Source: a virus. Taken from it: 34,761 nt of DNA. The stretch covers positions 1-34,761 of IMG/VR virus record IMGVR_UViG_3300012920_000123, one strand, 5' to 3'. The position numbers and the translations under genes were made by a program. Positions within the stretch are counted from its first letter, which is position 1. Each line of letters starts with the position of its first letter. This document shows positions 30,897-34,761 of the stretch, piece by piece. The notes below the pieces were generated by a model. The model was not told where the DNA came from. It did no database searches and was given only the letters and a program-made list of their open reading frames with translations.

Positions 30897-32321
30897 TTAC
30901 GTTGACTGTGTTTGAAAAGGTAACACAAGGTTAACATCGTATTTTTTATTAAAATCGTAGACATCATCTTGAGTCTCTATGTTAGCAAAATCTGAAAAAG
31001 CTGCTGGATTATAATATATTAATTGCACAATGTCATCCGATACCTGTGCATCCATCTTATCTCTAAATTCTTCATATGGCATGTCAACACTTTTGTTTGC
31101 TGGTTCTAAATCAATTCTTTTTTGTTCTATATCATCCATAGATACCTGACCACCTTCAGCAAAAGCTAGACCACCTTTGCTAAAACTATATGCTTTGTTA
31201 ACAATATTTTCTGCTTGTTGTAACAACTCTTCATCACTAGGTCTTTCACCTGGCAGAGCATTTTTATAACTTTCAACAAGAGATTGATAAGTTGATACAA
31301 CATAGTCTTGTTTAGTTTTACCTGGCACAAGTATCTTGTTAACACCTATCTGTATCTCATTATTTAAATCAGCTAATTCATTTTCTTTTATTTTAAGAGC
31401 TTGATCAATTGATTCTTGTGTTAAGTTTTCATTTGGAGTTGCTTTTTTCAAAGATTCTATTTCTTTGTTTAATGTTTCTAATCTACCTTCGTATTGTTTT
31501 TTGTATTCGTTTACCTGTTGGACTACTTTACTTTGATCCATTTCAGCTAGTTTAATATTGTTTTCGTTTCTCATTCTTTCAATAGCTATGGCTTTACTCT
31601 TATCAAATAGTGCTAGATTTAGATTATTCTTATTAATCATCTCTCTTAATTCTTTATCAAGTTGACCTGATGTTTCTATCTGTTCTAATTTTTGTTCACC
31701 GACTATGTTCTGAATTACTTTATTGGCTTCTAGCTGTGCCTCTATTTGTTCTACTGCTTGTTCACCTATTAATTTTTGTAAAATTAATTTATTATTTTTA
31801 TCTATTTCACCTTGTAATAAAAGCTGATCTGTTTTGATTGAACCAGTTAAACCTATTTGATCTAATGCTTGTTTACCTATAAGTTCTTGTAATGCTGTTT
31901 TAGCTTCTCTATTTGCTTGTGCTTCTTCTAAATTTACTTGACCACTTGTTAGTGTTCTAATTAAAGAATCTCTGTCTGATTCTTTTCTTAATTGTCTTGC
32001 TTGTATTGATGTCCCTAAATCAGATCCTAATTTAGCTAATGGTTGTCCTGCGGATACTAATGCTCCTTTGATACCACCACCTCTACCAGGCGCACCTAAT
32101 ATCTCTGCTCCTGCAGAAGCTATTCTTAAATAATCTCCAAGATTTAATTTTGGTTTTGATACTTCTGGAACTCTCTGACTAAATTTATTATATAAATCCA
32201 TAATATCAGTTGTTCCTCCACTACTATATCCTGGTCGATCTAGTCCAGATGTTATACCAGTGCCTCTGCTATTAACAGCACCACCCATTCTAAACATTGG
32301 TCTTCTAAGTGTTTTACTCAT
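30897..32321 (-). CDS. Virion-type coiled-coil protein with GG motifs (474 aa)
   Basis: Starts MSKTLRRPMFRMGGAVNSRG TGITSGLDRP, an N-terminus I have seen in marine phage structural proteins. The middle is a long coiled-coil with three copies of the L(I/V)GxQxxxQI repeat (about 144-156, 181-193, 203-215). FSKGGLAFAEGGQVSM (380-395) carries the shared aromatic-x-GG motif. It lies between the 244-aa protein and the giant protein. A tail or ejection-complex role is inferred. Confidence 0.75.
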   Translation of the reverse strand: MSKTLRRPMFRMGGAVNSRGTGITSGLDRPGYSSGGTTDIMDLYNKFSQRVPEVSKPKLNLGDYLRIASAGAEILGAPGRGGGIKGALVSAGQPLAKLGSDLGTSIQARQLRKESDRDSLIRTLTSGQVNLEEAQANREAKTALQELIGKQALDQIGLTGSIKTDQLLLQGEIDKNNKLILQKLIGEQAVEQIEAQLEANKVIQNIVGEQKLEQIETSGQLDKELREMINKNNLNLALFDKSKAIAIERMRNENNIKLAEMDQSKVVQQVNEYKKQYEGRLETLNKEIESLKKATPNENLTQESIDQALKIKENELADLNNEIQIGVNKILVPGKTKQDYVVSTYQSLVESYKNALPGERPSDEELLQQAENIVNKAYSFSKGGLAFAEGGQVSMDDIEQKRIDLEPANKSVDMPYEEFRDKMDAQVSDDIVQLIYYNPAAFSDFANIETQDDVYDFNKKYDVNLVLPFQTQST

Positions 32322-32322
32322 A

Positions 32323-33057
32323 TTAAAATAAACTCTTTACTGCTCCTGCTAATCCAGCACCACCAATACCTAATCCAAGTAATGTCTGTGCTGTGCTAGG
32401 CGGAGGAGCTGATGTTGTTTGTGTAGCTGCAGGGAATCCACCGATAACTGAAGCTAATTGTGGTCCTACCAATCCTAATCTTGTAAAGTCAGCAAATGCT
32501 GCCTCTCTAGCCGCTTCTTGATCTGCTGCTAGTTGTCCTTGGTTTAATTGTCTTTGTTGTGCACCTAATGCAGATTGAAATGTTCCTAATCCTTGTTGTG
32601 CTTGTAAACCTTGTATTGCTGCCTGTTGGGCTTGTTGAAATCCTTGTTGTCTTAACTGTGCTTCAGCTAATCCTCTAGCAATATCTCCTGCTGCTTGATA
32701 TTCACCTAACATTGCTGCTTCTCTACCGCCTCCAAATGCACCACCTTGTATCGCTCTTTGTCGTAACGCATTTAATCCTCTTTCTTGTTCTCTATCTAAT
32801 GCAGCTATTGATGTATCAATCACCTCTCTTTGATAAGGTGACATGTAATCTTGATATGCTTCTGGTCCTGCTCTTAATCCTGCGGCAGCCTCTCTCGCTT
32901 GTTTTTCTAGATCAGACTCACCAGCAACAAACTGTCTACCAGTAAATGATGCTGTAGGTATATCTCTTTTTAAAAGACGTAGACCTTCTTCTGTAGCGGC
33001 TAAACCAGCCGTTTCAACAAAAGGTTCCCTATACTGTCGTGTTATTGTTTCTGCCAT
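32323..33057 (-). CDS. Ala/Gln-rich virion-type protein (244 aa)
   Basis: MSPYQREVIDTSIAALDREQ, GAFGGGREAAMLGEY and a long Gln/Ala helix (about 115-190) are typical of proteins that enter the cell with phage DNA or line the tail. The last 25 residues are Gly/Ala-rich and hydrophobic (LLGLGIGGAGLAGAV), able to insert in a membrane. It overlaps both neighbours by one or two bases. Role by analogy only. Confidence 0.7.
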   Translation of the reverse strand: MAETITRQYREPFVETAGLAATEEGLRLLKRDIPTASFTGRQFVAGESDLEKQAREAAAGLRAGPEAYQDYMSPYQREVIDTSIAALDREQERGLNALRQRAIQGGAFGGGREAAMLGEYQAAGDIARGLAEAQLRQQGFQQAQQAAIQGLQAQQGLGTFQSALGAQQRQLNQGQLAADQEAAREAAFADFTRLGLVGPQLASVIGGFPAATQTTSAPPPSTAQTLLGLGIGGAGLAGAVKSLF

Positions 33058-34529
33058 TATGCCATCGCTTCAAATTTATTCATCATGTCGTACATTCTTT
33101 TTGCACCTTGATTTACACTACCACCACCAGCGCCTCTTACAGCGTCAGCAGTCATGACAAATTCGTTTTTAGACAATCTAGCGGGAACATCATCAGCTTT
33201 TTCTTTTGATCCTACGGGTATAAAACCACCACCTCTCATATCCATTTCCATAGCTTTCTCTGTGTTTATAACACCACCCTCAGCTACTTCTATAGGTTGT
33301 TGGCTTTCTAACATTCTTAAAAAATCTTCCATGTTTCTTTGCATGTCTCGTTGTCTTTGCATATCTTGTCTTTTTCTCATAAAGTCTTCAAACTGTCTTC
33401 TAAAATCTTCCCCTGGAGTAGATTCTCTTTGTTGACCTAATAAATCTTCTATTGCTTCGTTTATATCTTTTTTAGTCATTCCACCGTCCGCGAACCCTGG
33501 TATAATTCTTTTTGGTTCTTGTATGTTTGGTCCTAATAGACTTTCAACACCAAATGCTTGTTGAAAACCTTTTGCTCCCATGTCTACATAATCTTGTATA
33601 TCTTCTGATTGATCATCTGGAAATTCTTCTCTTGCTATATTTAAAGCAGCGTCTCTTGCTTCTTCATAACTCATACCATTAGCAACAAACTGATCTGTCA
33701 TCGTTGCAACAAAACTTGCTGCTCTTGGATCTATTTTATCTGTTTTACCACCTAGAAAATAACCTACTCTACCACCATAAGCTTTTTCTTTTCTTTTTTC
33801 TTTATTTTTTCGTGCAAGTTCTTCTAACATTTTAAAATATTTATCCATTCCGCCTTTCATACTCATGGCTATCATTTCTGGTTCTTCTTCAAATAATTTT
33901 TTTAAACTAACAACACCACCTTCTGCATATCCATATTTATCTAATACAGAGTCTACATACTCATTACTATAACCAGCACCAGTATATATTTTAAATATAG
34001 CATCTCTTCTTGCTTTCTTGTCAAAGATACCTTGTTCTGCTAATTCTCTTTCATATTTTTCTATCTCAGCATCATTAATCTCTTTTAATTTTACGGCTTG
34101 ATCTACAGCTGTTTGTGCACCTACAGTTTTTAATGCACCTAATCCTTGAACTGATTCTGCTCCACCCTTAAGAGCCTGACCTGCTTTTATTAAAGCACTT
34201 CCTTTATCTGTCATTTGAGGCAGACCTTTTGCTATTAAAGCATCACCACCTTTAGTTAATCCACCTGATATGGCATCAGGAGCCGCAGCAAGTATACCTG
34301 TTCTTGCTATATCTTTTAATTTTGCTTCATCATCTGATGCTGCTTTTGTACCAGCAGCTATTAATGCTTTATACATCAAAGGATTGTTTGCAGAAAAAGC
34401 AGCCATATTTGCACCAAACATAGCAGGATTTATTGCAGCTGCTATAAATGGTACAGCAGGTCTTATTTCCTTTGGTATTATTTTTTTGATAGTTCTTCTA
34501 ACTTTTTTAATGAATCTTTTTAATCCCAT
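33057..34529 (-). CDS. Virion-type protein with four GG motifs (490 aa)
   Basis: Basic N-terminus (GLKRFIKKVRRTIKKIIPKE), then an Ala/Gly-rich hydrophobic region (about 26-130). Motifs YAEGGVVSL (201-209), YFLGGKTD (257), FADGGMTKK (346) and VAEGGVINT (415) precede a tail with ARLSKNEFVMTADAV (about 450) and GGGSVNQGA. The last segment is common in phage structural proteins. AGGAAAA precedes the ATG at 34529; a TTG nine codons upstream is less likely. Probably a tail or ejection component. Confidence 0.75.
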   Translation of the reverse strand: MGLKRFIKKVRRTIKKIIPKEIRPAVPFIAAAINPAMFGANMAAFSANNPLMYKALIAAGTKAASDDEAKLKDIARTGILAAAPDAISGGLTKGGDALIAKGLPQMTDKGSALIKAGQALKGGAESVQGLGALKTVGAQTAVDQAVKLKEINDAEIEKYERELAEQGIFDKKARRDAIFKIYTGAGYSNEYVDSVLDKYGYAEGGVVSLKKLFEEEPEMIAMSMKGGMDKYFKMLEELARKNKEKRKEKAYGGRVGYFLGGKTDKIDPRAASFVATMTDQFVANGMSYEEARDAALNIAREEFPDDQSEDIQDYVDMGAKGFQQAFGVESLLGPNIQEPKRIIPGFADGGMTKKDINEAIEDLLGQQRESTPGEDFRRQFEDFMRKRQDMQRQRDMQRNMEDFLRMLESQQPIEVAEGGVINTEKAMEMDMRGGGFIPVGSKEKADDVPARLSKNEFVMTADAVRGAGGGSVNQGAKRMYDMMNKFEAMA

Positions 34530-34536
34530 ATTTTTC

Positions 34537-34632
34537 CTATGTGTTGTAAATAGCAAGCAGGCTAGCTTGTTTTATGCCTAGTTTGTCTAATTTACTTGTT
34601 TTTCCTAGATTCGTCAACAATCTATTATTCAT
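34537..34632 (-). CDS. Possible micro-gene (31 aa)
   Basis: MNNRLLTNLGKTSKLDKLGI followed by KQASLLAIYNT. The ATG overlaps the end of the partial gene at 34625 and the stop lies just before AGGA of the 490-aa gene, so the whole gap would be coding. Translational coupling supports it; there is no family evidence. Confidence 0.45.
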   Translation of the reverse strand: MNNRLLTNLGKTSKLDKLGIKQASLLAIYNT

Positions 34633-34761
34633 CACTAGCTGCTCCTAATGGAGGCATAGCAGCTACTTTTATCTTAACGGACCTGGTTACATGCTCCTTT
34701 TTAGTGTCTGTGTCAGGGTTATTAATATCATCCTCTGCTTCTTTATCAGAGGAGTATTCAT
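34625..34761 (-). CDS. 3' end of a gene cut by the right window edge
   Basis: An open frame runs in from the edge and ends ...VAAMPPLGAASDE-stop. The visible 44 codons have an acidic Asp/Thr segment and a beta-like VKIKVAAMP. It precedes the virion block, so it is probably structural. Too short to identify. Confidence 0.6.
   Translation of the reverse strand, partial: EYSSDKEAEDDINNPDTDTKKEHVTRSVKIKVAAMPPLGAASDE

Overview
The window is about 35 kb of a tailed double-stranded DNA phage genome, with genes cut at both ends. It is AT-rich (about 30% GC in a typical 60-base row I counted). It carries a TIGR01630-type terminase, a P22-type portal, a family A DNA polymerase with proofreading domain, an archaeo-eukaryotic-type primase, a UvrD-like and an SNF2-like helicase, and many micro-genes joined by TAATG/ATGA overlaps. 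Several structural proteins carry short (F/Y)x(E/D/N)GG(V/L) motifs. From memory, this set resembles uncultivated marine phages from surface-ocean metagenomes, perhaps infecting Pelagibacterales or a similar AT-rich marine bacterium; host and name are inference. No phage RNA polymerase, integrase or tRNA was found. Several promoter candidates have the perfect -35 hexamer TTGACA, so transcription probably uses the host sigma-70-type polymerase.

Layout, mostly leftward. (1) 34761-25607: structural and lysis block, with four virion-type proteins, a 1529-aa giant protein, a holin-like membrane protein and an M15 peptidase endolysin. (2) 25478-23848, rightward: SNF2-like helicase and a small partner, facing the replication block across two overlapping face-to-face promoters. 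(3) 23779-14687, leftward: two conserved phage proteins, a putative ssDNA-binding protein, primase, UvrD-like helicase, a DUF3310 protein, PolA, then a train of small zinc-ribbon, membrane and secreted proteins. (4) 14526-11313, leftward: RHH-like, zinc-ribbon, membrane, LAGLIDADG and lipoprotein micro-genes, a RecB/Cas4-like nuclease and a C5-cytosine methyltransferase. (5) 11100-8200, mixed strands: small terminase subunit, a PD-(D/E)XK nuclease, and a GC-rich island with a GP88-like protein flanked by heptad-phased CAAGC arrays. (6) 8160-1, leftward: accessory genes, then large terminase, two basic or virion-type proteins, portal and small downstream genes. Capsid and tail genes are not recognised and probably lie outside the window, between its left and right ends.

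The most unusual signals are: two CAAGC heptad arrays around the GC-rich GP88-like gene; a 253-codon open frame wholly inside the methyltransferase gene whose translation carries its own hallmark motifs; a TGGGAnATT-like word repeated in four promoter gaps; a perfect -10 box in the loop of an 11-bp palindrome; and about eight coding micro-genes under 60 aa, including a 37-aa lipoprotein and an in-frame nested Trp-rich peptide.
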